Positions 44,112 to 52,612 are shown, numbered from the stretch's first letter. The stretch: 64,000 bases of DNA from Firmicutes bacterium UBA2058 (GCA_002332905.1 DDAM01000048.1:22862-86861); one strand, 5' to 3'. A program made the numbers and translations. Notes: a model not told the origin generated them from the sequence alone.

Positions 44112-45452
44112 ATGCCATATGCTATAGATTTATTTTGTGGTGCTGGTGGTATGAGCGAGGGATTAATACAAGCAGGATTTCACATATTATTTTCAAGTGA
44201 CATAAATGAAGATGTTGAAAAAACATATAAAAACAGACATACTCAGTTAGGACTATTGCAAGGTTTTAACACTTATTATCATAGATGTGATATAAGAGAA
44301 CTATCAGGAAATTTTATTAATAACTGTATTTCTAATTTAACTATTTTTAACAATAGAGAATTACCAAATGACATAGATGTTATTTTTGGAGGTCCACCTT
44401 GTCAAGGATTTAGCCGAGCTGGAAAAAGACAAGTAGATGATCCTAGAAATTTATTATTTAGAGAATATTTAAGAGTAATTAATGAAGTAAATCCTAAATA
44501 TGTAGTTATGGAAAATGTTGTTGGATTTCTTGATACAAAATTTTATGGATTTATTGGTGTTACAGGTCAAACATATGAAGATGGTATGGTTGCACCAGAT
44601 ATTTTACGTCAAGAATTTGAATTAATAGGATATCACACGTTAGAACCACGAATTTTAGATGCTGCTAATTTTGGTGTACCTCAAAGAAGGAATCGCATAA
44701 TTTTTATAGCCTACAGAGATGACGTTAATATACCCAATTATCCTGAACCAACAATAGTTAATGAAAATGATAAAATATCAATACAAACAGCTATATCTGA
44801 TTTAATAAGAAATACTCGTACGAGAAACCGATTATATAATGGGAACAGAACCCAATACCAAATTGATTCTATTAACGGAAGAACCCCTAATATCAATAGA
44901 GAAACAATTAATAGCAATGGTATTTTTTATAACAATGATGTATCAAATCATACCGCCATAATAAAAGAAAGGTTTTCTCTTTTTAGAGAAGGTGAAAGTG
45001 GTAGTCACTTAAGAATGAGAGTTTCAACAAATGGTATAAACTTACGAGGAAAAAACGCTCTAATTGCATACTGTTCTAATAAATTGAACATTCCAACTGA
45101 AGAGGTTATTGAAAGGTATAGAAATGCAGAAGTTGATACTGAAATGTTAGATATACTTTTATCAAAGAAAAATATTAGATCCAGATTAGACAGGTCTAAG
45201 CCATCAGCCACAGTAATGACTCTGCCTGATGATTATATTTCTCCCTTTGAACCAAGAACATTCACAGTTCGAGAACTTGCAAGATTACAATCCTTCGATG
45301 ATAGCTTTATTTTTCTAGGGAAGCGTACTACAGGTGGGATAAGACGAAGAGTTGAAGTACCACAATACTCTCAGGTAGGAAATGCTGTTCCACCACTACT
45401 TGCAAGAGCTATTGCTCAAGAAATAATGAATGCAATTAATGCTGAGAATTAA
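44112..45452 (+). CDS. DNA (cytosine-5) methyltransferase
   Basis: This 446-residue enzyme has all key C5-methyltransferase motifs: I (DLFCGAGGMSEG, residues 6-17), IV (GGPPCQGFSR with catalytic Cys97), VI (VMENVVGF), VIII (PQRRNRIIFIA) and IX-X (RELARLQSF, then QVGNAVPPLLARAIAQEI). The variable target-recognition region lies at about 210-370. GGAGG precedes ATG 44112. It is convergent with and overlaps by four bases the nuclease gene that follows, forming a probable type II restriction-modification pair. The recognition site cannot be predicted from sequence. Confidence 0.94.
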   Translation: MPYAIDLFCGAGGMSEGLIQAGFHILFSSDINEDVEKTYKNRHTQLGLLQGFNTYYHRCDIRELSGNFINNCISNLTIFNNRELPNDIDVIFGGPPCQGFSRAGKRQVDDPRNLLFREYLRVINEVNPKYVVMENVVGFLDTKFYGFIGVTGQTYEDGMVAPDILRQEFELIGYHTLEPRILDAANFGVPQRRNRIIFIAYRDDVNIPNYPEPTIVNENDKISIQTAISDLIRNTRTRNRLYNGNRTQYQIDSINGRTPNINRETINSNGIFYNNDVSNHTAIIKERFSLFREGESGSHLRMRVSTNGINLRGKNALIAYCSNKLNIPTEEVIERYRNAEVDTEMLDILLSKKNIRSRLDRSKPSATVMTLPDDYISPFEPRTFTVRELARLQSFDDSFIFLGKRTTGGIRRRVEVPQYSQVGNAVPPLLARAIAQEIMNAINAEN

Positions 45453-46408
45453 ATCTCAGCATTTTTTAATTTAAAATATTCATAATCAGTATCTAATTTT
45501 ATCAATTCATTTTTTATAGTTGATAAATGATTAAGAGAATCACCAGATTTTAAATTTCTATCAAGCATCTCCTTTATAGAACTAGCAACACCAGAACTTG
45601 TTGGCAAGCCCCAATAATTTCCTCCACTAATGTTTCTTACCCTTTGCACTGCAACAGATGTAGCTTTTATTTTATCTAATTTAACAGTCGGTACAGTGAC
45701 AAATGAATAAGAAAATTTCTTTATATCAGTAATAGAATACCCCTCACGTCCTATTGTAATCCCTGTTCTAAAAGTTTGAGCTGAATAGATCATATCCCAT
45801 AGCATAGGAATCTGTGCATTATCATTCCAATTGGTTTTACATTGTATAATATGTATTTCTATTTCTTTAAAATCTTCTGATACTAGCGCATTTAATACTG
45901 GTAATAAATTGAAACGTCTAGCTTTACCAGTATATATATTTACGTAATTTCCATTTATATCTTTAACACTAATATCTTCTTTATTTACTTTATAATGTGA
46001 TTTGTTTGGGAATGTAATAGCAATTAAATCAGATTCAGTATTCGATATAAAGCTACCATAATTTACAGTAATAGCATTGCTAATTGGTTCAGGTATTAAT
46101 TTTTTAGAATGCTTAATCACAACCGTTCTACGACCAATTAAACATAAATTTAGATACCAACAAACTAAAGCTTCCCAACCTGCACCACCTCCTGATACAT
46201 CACTTTGACTTCTTTCAGATGAATTATTTGTAGTGTAAAAAATATCTCTTAAACTATCACCAAGTGATAGTATTTGGTGTTGTGTTTTTGCAGGTATTAA
46301 AGACTGTATTTTTTCTTGCCACGTAGGCCATGCTGTATTAAATACATTTGTTGAAAAAAGATTTTCTACAGATTGTTTCCTTAAATACTCAACAATATTT
46401 TGATTCAT
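45449..46408 (-). CDS. Probable type II restriction endonuclease (PD-(D/E)xK-like)
   Basis: This 319-residue protein is encoded tail-to-tail with the methyltransferase, with stops overlapping by four bases. A PD-(D/E)xK-like core is suggested by Glu79 in GGGAGWEALVCWYLN, Asp127 in NTESDLIAITFP and the strand IHIIQCKTNW, giving D...QxK (Q189, K191). The family is not one I can name. Companion genes in this arrangement are nearly always the cognate endonuclease. The Q in place of E/D is seen in some restriction enzymes. Activity remains unproven. Confidence 0.7.
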   Translation of the reverse strand: MNQNIVEYLRKQSVENLFSTNVFNTAWPTWQEKIQSLIPAKTQHQILSLGDSLRDIFYTTNNSSERSQSDVSGGGAGWEALVCWYLNLCLIGRRTVVIKHSKKLIPEPISNAITVNYGSFISNTESDLIAITFPNKSHYKVNKEDISVKDINGNYVNIYTGKARRFNLLPVLNALVSEDFKEIEIHIIQCKTNWNDNAQIPMLWDMIYSAQTFRTGITIGREGYSITDIKKFSYSFVTVPTVKLDKIKATSVAVQRVRNISGGNYWGLPTSSGVASSIKEMLDRNLKSGDSLNHLSTIKNELIKLDTDYEYFKLKNAEI

Positions 46409-46545
46409 ATTAATACTCCCTTATAATATTTTGCTATATTATATCATATAATGTATTATTTTGCTATATTATGAAATAATTAAATTTTACATGTAAGTTA
46501 AAATATATAATTATACTTATATATTATAACTCTGAATACAAATAT

Positions 46546-46577
46546 GCGAGGTCTCTAGTGCATAGAGAGCCACTCGC
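46546..46577. promoter_or_regulatory. Two-tier hairpin upstream of the amidoligase gene cluster
   Basis: GCGAG (46546-46550) pairs with CTCGC (46573-46577), and TCTCT (46552-46556) with AGAGA (46564-46568) inside it. It lies 30 bases before the first gene. It may be a leader hairpin or an operator. The remaining 46.41-46.54 kb is AT-rich and empty. Confidence 0.4.
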
Positions 46578-46606
46578 GAGGTTCATACTATTTGGAGGAA
46601 ATAATA

Positions 46607-46882
46607 ATGTCAAAGAATAAAATGATGATAACTGAAGGTATACTTAAACGAATACCAGCACCAATTCAAAATTTATTATGGTATCTTACAATGCTCGTGA
46701 AGTCTGATGTTAAGCTTCACGAGTTTTCTTTTGTAGCTAAAAACAATGATGGCGAAACCATGCAACACCTAACCCACAAGATTGAAGACTTAAACTATGT
46801 TAAAGAATATAGCTTTAAATCTAATAACCTATCAATGAAACTGTATATATTAACAATGATTTTACTTCTACTATGTTACTAG
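46607..46882 (+). CDS. DUF960-like small protein
   Basis: This protein has 91 residues from ATG 46607; GGAGG at 46594-46598 is spaced correctly, whereas the upstream in-frame TTG overlaps that site. The sequence ITEGILKRIPAPIQNLLWYL followed by a short beta segment and QHLTHKIEDLNYVKEYSF resembles the DUF960 family found in phages and conjugative elements of Firmicutes. A hydrophobic C-terminus (LYILTMILLLLCY) is unusual and may be a frameshifted or membrane-anchored tail. It heads the rightward gene cluster. Confidence 0.6.
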   Translation: MSKNKMMITEGILKRIPAPIQNLLWYLTMLVKSDVKLHEFSFVAKNNDGETMQHLTHKIEDLNYVKEYSFKSNNLSMKLYILTMILLLLCY

Positions 46883-46913
46883 CAGAAGAATATTAATTTT
46901 GGAGGATAATAAA

Positions 46914-48002
46914 ATGAGTGAAAAAATAGCTTGTTCAGAATGTGGAGGCATGGTTAGTGTTTTTGAAACATATGACCTTGATGAAGAATTAATATGCAAA
47001 GATTGTTTTGATGAATTAACTACAAAATGTCATATATGTGGCAAAACTATATCAAAAGAAAATGCAACAGAGCATTATGATAATTATTATTGTAGCAATT
47101 GCTTCAATAATAACTTTAGATATTGTACTGAATGTGATGAAGTAATACCATTATCAGAAGTTTTTTACTATGATGATGACCCCTACTGTAATAATTGCTT
47201 TAATATGATTGATTATTGTATAAATGAGTATGACTACAAGCCTGATGCAATATTTTATGGTGAAGGAAATAAGTACATGGGAGTTGAACTTGAAATTGAT
47301 GAAGGTGGTGAGTGTAAGTATAATGCCAATCAAATATTAGAGATTGCGAATCAAACAGACAAGCACATATACATTAAACATGATGGTTCACTTAATGAAG
47401 GTATGGAGATAGTTACACATCCTATGACATTAAATTACCATATCAATAACATGCCTTGGCATAGTACATTAGACAAAGCACGAGGTTTAGGATATTCAAG
47501 CCACTATACAGATACTGCTGGCTTACATGTACACGTTAATAAGGATTTCTTTGGTTTTACTACTGAGGAGCAGGATGAAAGGATTTCAAGAGTTCTGTTC
47601 TTTATTGAAAACAACTGGGATAAGATTGTTTGCTTTAGTAGAAGAACAGAAGATAACATTAGACGTTGGGCTTATAAATATGACATAAAAAGCAATCCCA
47701 AAGATGTTTTAGATAAAGCTAAGAAAAACAGTTCAAGATATACATGTGTTAATATAAGTAACAAATATACAATTGAATTTAGAGTGTTTAGAGGTACACT
47801 TAAGTATAATACACTTATAGCCACATTACAGTTTGTTAATGAAATATGTAATGTGGCTTTTTCTATGTCTGATAATGAAATACATAAGTTAACATGGAAT
47901 AAATTCATTAGAAAACTAAACACAGATGAAGTACCAGAATTAATTACATATCTAAAAGAAAGAAATTTATATACTAAGAAAGCAGGTGTTAAAAATGTGT
48001 AG
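46914..48002 (+). CDS. Amidoligase-family protein with N-terminal zinc ribbons
   Basis: This protein has 362 residues from ATG 46914 (GGAGG at 46901). Residues 5-105 hold several C-x2-C pairs (CSECGG, CKDCFD, CHICGK, CSNCF, CTECDE, CNNCF), a LIM-like zinc-binding region. Residues 120-350 match the amidoligase family of the glutamine-synthetase fold: KYMGVELEIDEGG, YIKHDGSLNEGMEIVTHPM and TAGLHVHVNKDFFG. These enzymes are predicted to form peptide-like amide bonds using ATP. The start of the next gene, a glutamine amidotransferase, overlaps it by eight bases, so they probably work together. The substrate is unknown. Confidence 0.84.
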   Translation: MSEKIACSECGGMVSVFETYDLDEELICKDCFDELTTKCHICGKTISKENATEHYDNYYCSNCFNNNFRYCTECDEVIPLSEVFYYDDDPYCNNCFNMIDYCINEYDYKPDAIFYGEGNKYMGVELEIDEGGECKYNANQILEIANQTDKHIYIKHDGSLNEGMEIVTHPMTLNYHINNMPWHSTLDKARGLGYSSHYTDTAGLHVHVNKDFFGFTTEEQDERISRVLFFIENNWDKIVCFSRRTEDNIRRWAYKYDIKSNPKDVLDKAKKNSSRYTCVNISNKYTIEFRVFRGTLKYNTLIATLQFVNEICNVAFSMSDNEIHKLTWNKFIRKLNTDEVPELITYLKERNLYTKKAGVKNV

Positions 48003-48975
48003 TTTATTTGGCATATTAGATTATGCAAAAAATTTAAACAAAGAACAAATCAATGTTATATTAAAGGTATTAGCAAATAAATGTGAAGTAAGAGGCACAG
48101 ATGCTACAGGTATAGCCTATAACAATCATAGCAAATTTACTGTTTTTAAAAGACCATTACCCTCTCATAAAGTTAAATTTAATGTACCAGAAGGTGTCAA
48201 CACAGTAATGGGACATACAAGGCTTACTACTCAAGGCTTAGAAAAATATAATTTTAATAATCATCCATTTGTAGGTAATTGCAGTAATACCAAATATGCT
48301 CTTGCACACAACGGTATTATCTATAATGATGAAATATTAAGAAAAAATCATAAATTAAAGAATACAGACATACAAACCGATACTTATATAGCAGTTCAAC
48401 TAATAGATAAACATAAACATCTTAATTTCGAATCTATAGCCAAATCAGTTGAAGAGCTTGAAGGATACTTTACTTTTACTATACTTGATGATAAAAACAA
48501 CTTATACATAGCTAAAGGAGAAAGTCCTTTAGCTTTATATCATTTTAAAGAATATGGTTTCTATATCTATGCATCTACAGAGGAAATATTAAACAAAACA
48601 CTTAAAAGGCTTAGTTTAAATAAAGCTAAATATAAGGAAATAAAGCTATTTCAAGGAGACATTTTAAAGATAGACAAGAATGGTAAACTAGAAATGTCTA
48701 AATATACTCCTAATGATTTTATAAGTATCCCTAGATATCCTTATAAATATAATGGTTATGATGATTATGGTACTAATACTTATAACTTAACTACTAATAA
48801 TAATATTGAATGCAGCTATTATAAGCTAATTGTTGAGTATGCCAAGGCATTAGGATTTACAAAGAAGGATATTGATCAATTAATAGATATAGGATTTGAG
48901 ATTGAGGATATTGAGGAACTACTAAATGATCCAAACGAGCTATCAATGTATCTTGATTGTTATTGCTGTAGGTAG
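47995..48975 (+). CDS. Class II glutamine amidotransferase (Ntn hydrolase)
   Basis: This protein has 326 residues from ATG 47995, chosen because the next codon gives the catalytic N-terminal cysteine (M-C-S-L-F-G). Family motifs follow: RGTDATGIAYNN, VMGHTRLTTQG, NHPFVG, ALAHNGIIYND, and QTDTYIAVQLI. The enzyme would hydrolyse glutamine to supply ammonia or transfer a glutamyl group. It overlaps the amidoligase gene. The C-terminal 80 residues are helical and unassigned. Such GATase-amidoligase pairs recur in mobile elements and phages of Firmicutes. Confidence 0.86.
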   Translation: MCSLFGILDYAKNLNKEQINVILKVLANKCEVRGTDATGIAYNNHSKFTVFKRPLPSHKVKFNVPEGVNTVMGHTRLTTQGLEKYNFNNHPFVGNCSNTKYALAHNGIIYNDEILRKNHKLKNTDIQTDTYIAVQLIDKHKHLNFESIAKSVEELEGYFTFTILDDKNNLYIAKGESPLALYHFKEYGFYIYASTEEILNKTLKRLSLNKAKYKEIKLFQGDILKIDKNGKLEMSKYTPNDFISIPRYPYKYNGYDDYGTNTYNLTTNNNIECSYYKLIVEYAKALGFTKKDIDQLIDIGFEIEDIEELLNDPNELSMYLDCYCCR

Positions 48976-48984
48976 GTGATAATT

Positions 48985-49467
48985 ATGCATAGTAGAATAT
49001 TTTTATATAGAAAAGGTAATGAGATTAATAAATCTAATATAACTATAAACAGCTTTGATGACCACTGGTTTACTAATACTATAGCTGATTATGTAGTTAA
49101 TAGTAGTTTGCATGAAGATATCAAATGGTTAAAAGCTACACTTAATGATTTACCTATTGAGGTTAATATTGATAATAAAAACATCATAGCTCGTGATGAT
49201 TTTAAAAACAAGTATTTCCACAATAAATATGATAAATTCACTAGGTTATTAACAGAAATGAAAGATAATATAACATTAGGTAAGTTTTCTGATAGAGATA
49301 TAAACATATTTAACATTCTATGGCAATTAAACAATCTATATAATGATAAATATAGCTTTTACTTTTGTAATAAGGATATGGAGATGCTTACTATGGATGA
49401 GTTTGTTAGGAAAGTAGAGGTTAATTGCGAATATTTTTTAGTTATGTCATTTGATTACCATTTTTAG
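48985..49467 (+). CDS. Hypothetical protein in the amidoligase cluster (160 residues)
   Basis: The start ATG 48985 follows AGGTG in the preceding gene's end. The protein is soluble, charged and rich in Asn, Asp and Lys, with SFDDHWFTNTIADYVVNSSL and a C-terminal CEYFLVMSFDYHF. I recognise no domain. It continues the rightward operon ten bases after the glutamine amidotransferase and may be an accessory or substrate-binding partner. Confidence 0.6.
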   Translation: MHSRIFLYRKGNEINKSNITINSFDDHWFTNTIADYVVNSSLHEDIKWLKATLNDLPIEVNIDNKNIIARDDFKNKYFHNKYDKFTRLLTEMKDNITLGKFSDRDINIFNILWQLNNLYNDKYSFYFCNKDMEMLTMDEFVRKVEVNCEYFLVMSFDYHF

Positions 49468-49535
49468 TATTACTATTTTTATGATAAATAAGTAATATTA
49501 TAATAAATATTATAAATATGAAAGGTAGTTATATT

Positions 49536-49841
49536 ATGGATGATAAAAAAACTATACAACATAATTTTATCAAGTATTTAGAAGATAACTATGATTATGC
49601 AAGACCAAAAATAATGGCAAGTAATGTTTTTTATGCTTATAACAATGATATAGGTATGGAATTCTGGAGTATTTTTAAAGACAATGATAATATGGAAAAA
49701 GCAAAAGAATTATTAGAAATAAAGTTTATAGATGTAAAAAGAAAAAATCCAAAAGGTCAAGCTAATGTTCATTATGGATGTTGGAAAAAATTCAAGGAAT
49801 TTTTAGATAAAGAATATAATAATATAATAAGAAACATATAG
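49536..49841 (+). CDS. Hypothetical protein (101 residues)
   Basis: ATG 49536 is preferred over the in-frame ATG 49518 because GAAAGG lies between them at a good distance. The product is a small soluble protein with MEFWSIFKDNDNMEKAKELL and a KKFKEFLDKEYNNI C-terminal helix. No domain is recognised. The overall size and location fit accessory genes of integrative elements. Confidence 0.55.
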   Translation: MDDKKTIQHNFIKYLEDNYDYARPKIMASNVFYAYNNDIGMEFWSIFKDNDNMEKAKELLEIKFIDVKRKNPKGQANVHYGCWKKFKEFLDKEYNNIIRNI

Positions 49842-49886
49842 TTTTTCTTGTTTCAATTAGGTATACCCATACAAAACGCTAAATTC

Positions 49887-49954
49887 AAGTCCTAATAGAG
49901 TTAGATTTCAAATTTTGGAGCGTTCCAAAAGAAATTCATACTCTATTGGGACTT
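49887..49954. repeat. 68-bp hairpin repeat (second copy of the 11.3-kb element)
   Basis: AAGTCCTAATAGAGTTAGA (from 49887) pairs with its near-complement ending TACTCTATTGGGACTT at 49954. The centre TTGGA/TCCAA forms an inner stem. The T-rich tail makes it a possible terminator. A truncated copy at 11327-11375 shows that it is a dispersed repeat. Confidence 0.6.
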
Positions 49955-49988
49955 TTTATATTTTCAGCAAAGGAAATAATTTATATAA

Positions 49989-50127
49989 ATGAAAATCATC
50001 TATGTTCGTGTACGCACCTCAAAGCAAAATACACTCTAGCATAAGATTATGATGAATAATCTAGGCATTAGCGAAATATTTGTAGATAAAATTAGTGATA
50101 AAAATACTATTAATCGGAGGATATTAT
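49989..50127 (+). pseudogene. Serine recombinase (resolvase) N-terminal remnant
   Basis: ATG 49989 opens MKIIYVRVRTSKQNTL and then a TAG. In the same frame the sequence continues NNLGISEIFVDKISDKNTIN followed by RRILCQ. This matches resolvase/invertase N-termini (YxRVST..QN, then ..EIF.DKISGKN..RP). The catalytic serine position reads R instead of S, and the rest of the gene is missing because RadC begins here. It is a decayed recombinase whose 3' part was replaced. Confidence 0.75.
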
Positions 50128-50596
50128 GTCAAATGATAAGATAAATAAATATACACACAGCAAACGAATAAATATCGTCTCAGTTAAACTTGTAAAAGAA
50201 AAAAGTGTAAGCTATGTACCAAGAGTTATTTCCTGTCCTAGTGATATAGCAAAGCTGTTCTCTGACTTTATCGGAGATAGTGACAGAGAACAATTTATAG
50301 TTTGCTGTTTAAATACAAAAAATCAACCCACAGATTTATCTATAATTAGTATTGGTTGCTTAGATAGTACCGTTGTTCATCCACGCGAAATTTTCAAGGT
50401 TGCAATTCTTAGCAATGCCGCTGCAATAATTCTTGGACACAACCACCCTTCTGGAAATCCTGAACCATCTAATGAGGATAAAAATATTACTAATAGAATA
50501 TGTGAGGTTGGTAGGGTTCATGGAATTAAGATTCTAGACCATATAATAGTTGGTGATAATAGCTTTTTAAGTTTTAAGGAGCAAGGTTATTTATAG
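50126..50596 (+). CDS. radC: RadC-family JAB/MPN-domain protein
   Basis: This 156-residue protein corresponds to the MPN(JAB) half of RadC. The metal site is GHNHPSGNPEPSNED near residue 110 (H-x-H...S...D), preceded by a glutamate in VVHPREIFKVAILSNAAAII. The usual N-terminal helix-hairpin-helix is absent. RadC-like proteins of this size are common on integrative elements; the function is unsettled. CGGAGG precedes ATG 50126, inside the resolvase remnant. Confidence 0.9.
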   Translation: MSNDKINKYTHSKRINIVSVKLVKEKSVSYVPRVISCPSDIAKLFSDFIGDSDREQFIVCCLNTKNQPTDLSIISIGCLDSTVVHPREIFKVAILSNAAAIILGHNHPSGNPEPSNEDKNITNRICEVGRVHGIKILDHIIVGDNSFLSFKEQGYL

Positions 50597-50649
50597 TAAA
50601 ATATCATTCTACTTATTTAACATTAAATTTAAATAAATGAATTGAGAGG

Positions 50650-50819
50650 GTGTTAAATATTTTTAATGAATATGATGATATCTTAACTGTTGAAGAAATG
50701 TGTAAGGTTTTAAAGGTAGGTAAAAACAATGCTTACAAGCGGTTTAGAAACAAAAAAAATGGAGAATACCAAGAAAATCAGTAGCTGAATATGTAGAAAA
50801 ACTAATACTTAAGGTATAG
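50650..50819 (+). pseudogene. Frameshifted excisionase-like HTH gene
   Basis: One frame gives VEEMCKVLKVGKNNAYKRFR, a MerR-like/HTH_17 helix-turn-helix, then stops early. Shifting one base within AAAAAAAATGG yields WRIPRKSVAEYVEKLI, the standard end of these small DNA-binding proteins, stopping at 50817-50819. The two halves make one normal excisionase-type protein. The slip falls in a poly-A run. The start (GTG 50650) is weak. Probably non-functional, as an intact relative lies at 57579. Confidence 0.65.
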
Positions 50820-50836
50820 GAAAGCCCTATACCTTA
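50810..50836. terminator. Bidirectional terminator between the HTH remnant and the XRE gene
   Basis: TAAGGTATAGG and CCTATACCTTA are perfect arms with a four- to five-base loop and flanking T-run. The arm overlaps the 3' ends of both convergent genes. Confidence 0.75.
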
Positions 50837-51207
50837 TTTTTATCAGCTTTAATATTCTTGAAGTTAATCATAGCTTTTATTACCTTCAAAATTTCCTCAA
50901 TTGACTCCTCATCCATTGATTTTAGAAGTGTATTAATGGCTACAACGCTTTTATTTTGCTCTTTTTCGTCTATAATAGTTTGAGGTGCATCAAATGTAAA
51001 TAAATCAATTATTTCAACATCAAGAGCCTTAGATATCTTAACTAATGTTTCTATGGTAGGCTTCTTATTCCCTCTTTCTACTTGACCTAAAAAAGTTGAA
51101 GAAATCTCTGCCGAGAAGGCTACATGTTCCTGACTCAAATTTTTAGATTTTCTAATAAGTCTAATTTTTTCACCTAATTTATAAGCTATATTCATATTTT
51201 CATCCAT
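50827..51207 (-). CDS. XRE-family repressor of the integrative element
   Basis: This 126-residue protein has a Cro/CI helix-turn-helix at about residues 10-68 (EKIRLIRKSKNLSQEHVAFS, EISSTFLGQVERGNKKPTIE, TLVKISKALDVEIIDLF). A helical tail probably dimerises. It is the only intact stand-alone repressor in island 3 and is divergent from a small membrane-protein operon, so it is a candidate master repressor of the element. A palindrome at 55144-55155 is a possible target. No direct evidence links the two. Confidence 0.88.
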   Translation of the reverse strand: MDENMNIAYKLGEKIRLIRKSKNLSQEHVAFSAEISSTFLGQVERGNKKPTIETLVKISKALDVEIIDLFTFDAPQTIIDEKEQNKSVVAINTLLKSMDEESIEEILKVIKAMINFKNIKADKNKV

Positions 51208-51360
51208 CTTATTTCACCTCAAAACCATTGTATTTGCAAACAAATAAATAGTCTACAAACCACTGGTTGTTATTATATTAAATAACTTTAGTTGCTTTTT
51301 CTGCATAAATTTCTTATAATTAACACATATAACTATATAAAATTATACTAAGGAGGAAAT

Positions 51361-51591
51361 ATGAAGATATTTTTTTATATTGTATGGATACTATTAAGCG
51401 TTTGTGCTTGGTATATCTATCATAGCATTTTTAATGTAATTTATTTTAGTGGAAAAGGTTGCATCACTGAAATATTTGTCTGCGGCGTTATCGGAATGTT
51501 CTTAGCTTTATTTGCATTTGCTAATCCTTACATTTCAATACCGCTAGTTATCTTATTACTATTCATTTCTTATAAAAAGAGTAAACAATAA
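51361..51591 (+). CDS. Small membrane protein (76 residues)
   Basis: ATG 51361 follows AAGGAGG directly. There are two hydrophobic segments: FFYIVWILLSVCAWYIY near the start and the stretch EIFVCGVIGMFLALFAFANP to the C-terminal IPLVILLLFISY. The end KKSKQ is positively charged. No family is recognised. It lies 20 bases before the DUF2628-like gene and probably shares its transcript; a -10 TATAAT is visible near 51316. Confidence 0.6.
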   Translation: MKIFFYIVWILLSVCAWYIYHSIFNVIYFSGKGCITEIFVCGVIGMFLALFAFANPYISIPLVILLLFISYKKSKQ

Positions 51592-51611
51592 TGTAAAACA
51601 AGGAGAAAAAC

Positions 51612-52478
51612 ATGGAATATATTAACAATGATAATTCTGTAAAAATTGGTGCTAACTATGAAAGTACATTAAGAGTGTACATAGGAAAAAACAACGATTA
51701 TTTTATCAAACAATTTATAAGTGTAGAAGATAGCAACAAAACTAGTTATAGCTGGATATGGCTTATAGGTGGATTATGGCTTTTGTATAGGAAAATGTAT
51801 ACTTACTTTATTTTGTCATTAATCCCGATAGTAAACATTTTTATTTATATCAATTTAATAATTAATTCAAACAAAATCTACTATAAGTCTGTTTGCAAGA
51901 AGATCGAAAAAGATGGGTTGACAGGTAAGGATATTGCTAATCAAGAGATAGAATTAGAAAAAGCAAAAAAACATGGTGGAACATCATATATTGGAATAAT
52001 AGTATTTTTAGTAATTACTGTTGTGATAACAATTATCCTGTATGGAAGTGTCATTGCTATGTTTTCTTCATTCTATGATCATAGTGATGATACATATGGA
52101 GATTTAGATTACTCTGAAGATATTAATAGCGAATCGGAGGACTTAGATCACTCTAAAGATATTACTGACGAACCTGAAGACTTAGTTTCTAGTGTATATA
52201 ATACTTACTTCACATATTATAGTGAAGATGAAACTATAGGCGAGGCATTTGATAATTTTTTTACTAACATAGAGTGGATTGAAAACACTGATGATGGACT
52301 TAATTGTGTAAACTTTTTCGGTACAACTACTGCTTTTGGAGATGAGCCTTTAGGTGTAGGAGTTATGTTTTTAATATACAACGATGGAAGTATTGCATTA
52401 ACAAATGTATATTTAGGTAGTGAAGAATTGGACGAATCAGAGGTTTCAGAATTTTTAGAAATTATTTATAGTAATTAG
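51612..52478 (+). CDS. DUF2628-like membrane protein with acidic extracellular segment
   Basis: This 288-residue protein has an N-terminal cytoplasmic segment, then SYSWIWLIGGLWLLYRKMYT and FILSLIPIVNIFIYINLI, the aromatic-rich pattern of DUF2628. A further helix lies at about 135-155 (IGIIVFLVITVVITIILYGS). Beyond it is an acidic Asp/Glu/Ser stretch at 160-200 and a small soluble domain. The function is unknown. It follows a small membrane protein and may be cargo that modifies the envelope. Confidence 0.65.
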   Translation: MEYINNDNSVKIGANYESTLRVYIGKNNDYFIKQFISVEDSNKTSYSWIWLIGGLWLLYRKMYTYFILSLIPIVNIFIYINLIINSNKIYYKSVCKKIEKDGLTGKDIANQEIELEKAKKHGGTSYIGIIVFLVITVVITIILYGSVIAMFSSFYDHSDDTYGDLDYSEDINSESEDLDHSKDITDEPEDLVSSVYNTYFTYYSEDETIGEAFDNFFTNIEWIENTDDGLNCVNFFGTTTAFGDEPLGVGVMFLIYNDGSIALTNVYLGSEELDESEVSEFLEIIYSN

Positions 52479-52513
52479 TTTATTTGGAATATAATTTAAT
52501 GGAGGTATAAAAA

Positions 52514-52612
52514 TTGAGAGAATGGTTTGTTAATAACATTTTATTTCCCATGAGAGGTGTTGGAGATATAATAATAGTCATAATAAAGTCTATATTTTCT
52601 TCTAAAGATTAA
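52514..52612 (+). CDS. 32-residue peptide ORF
   Basis: GGAGG at 52501-52505 precedes a TTG at 52514. The peptide begins LREWFVNNILFPMRG and has a hydrophobic stretch DIIIVIIKSIF, ending SSKD. The strong site and membrane-seeking sequence make a small membrane peptide plausible. It follows the DUF2628-like gene by 35 bases. Confidence 0.45.
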   Translation: MREWFVNNILFPMRGVGDIIIVIIKSIFSSKD

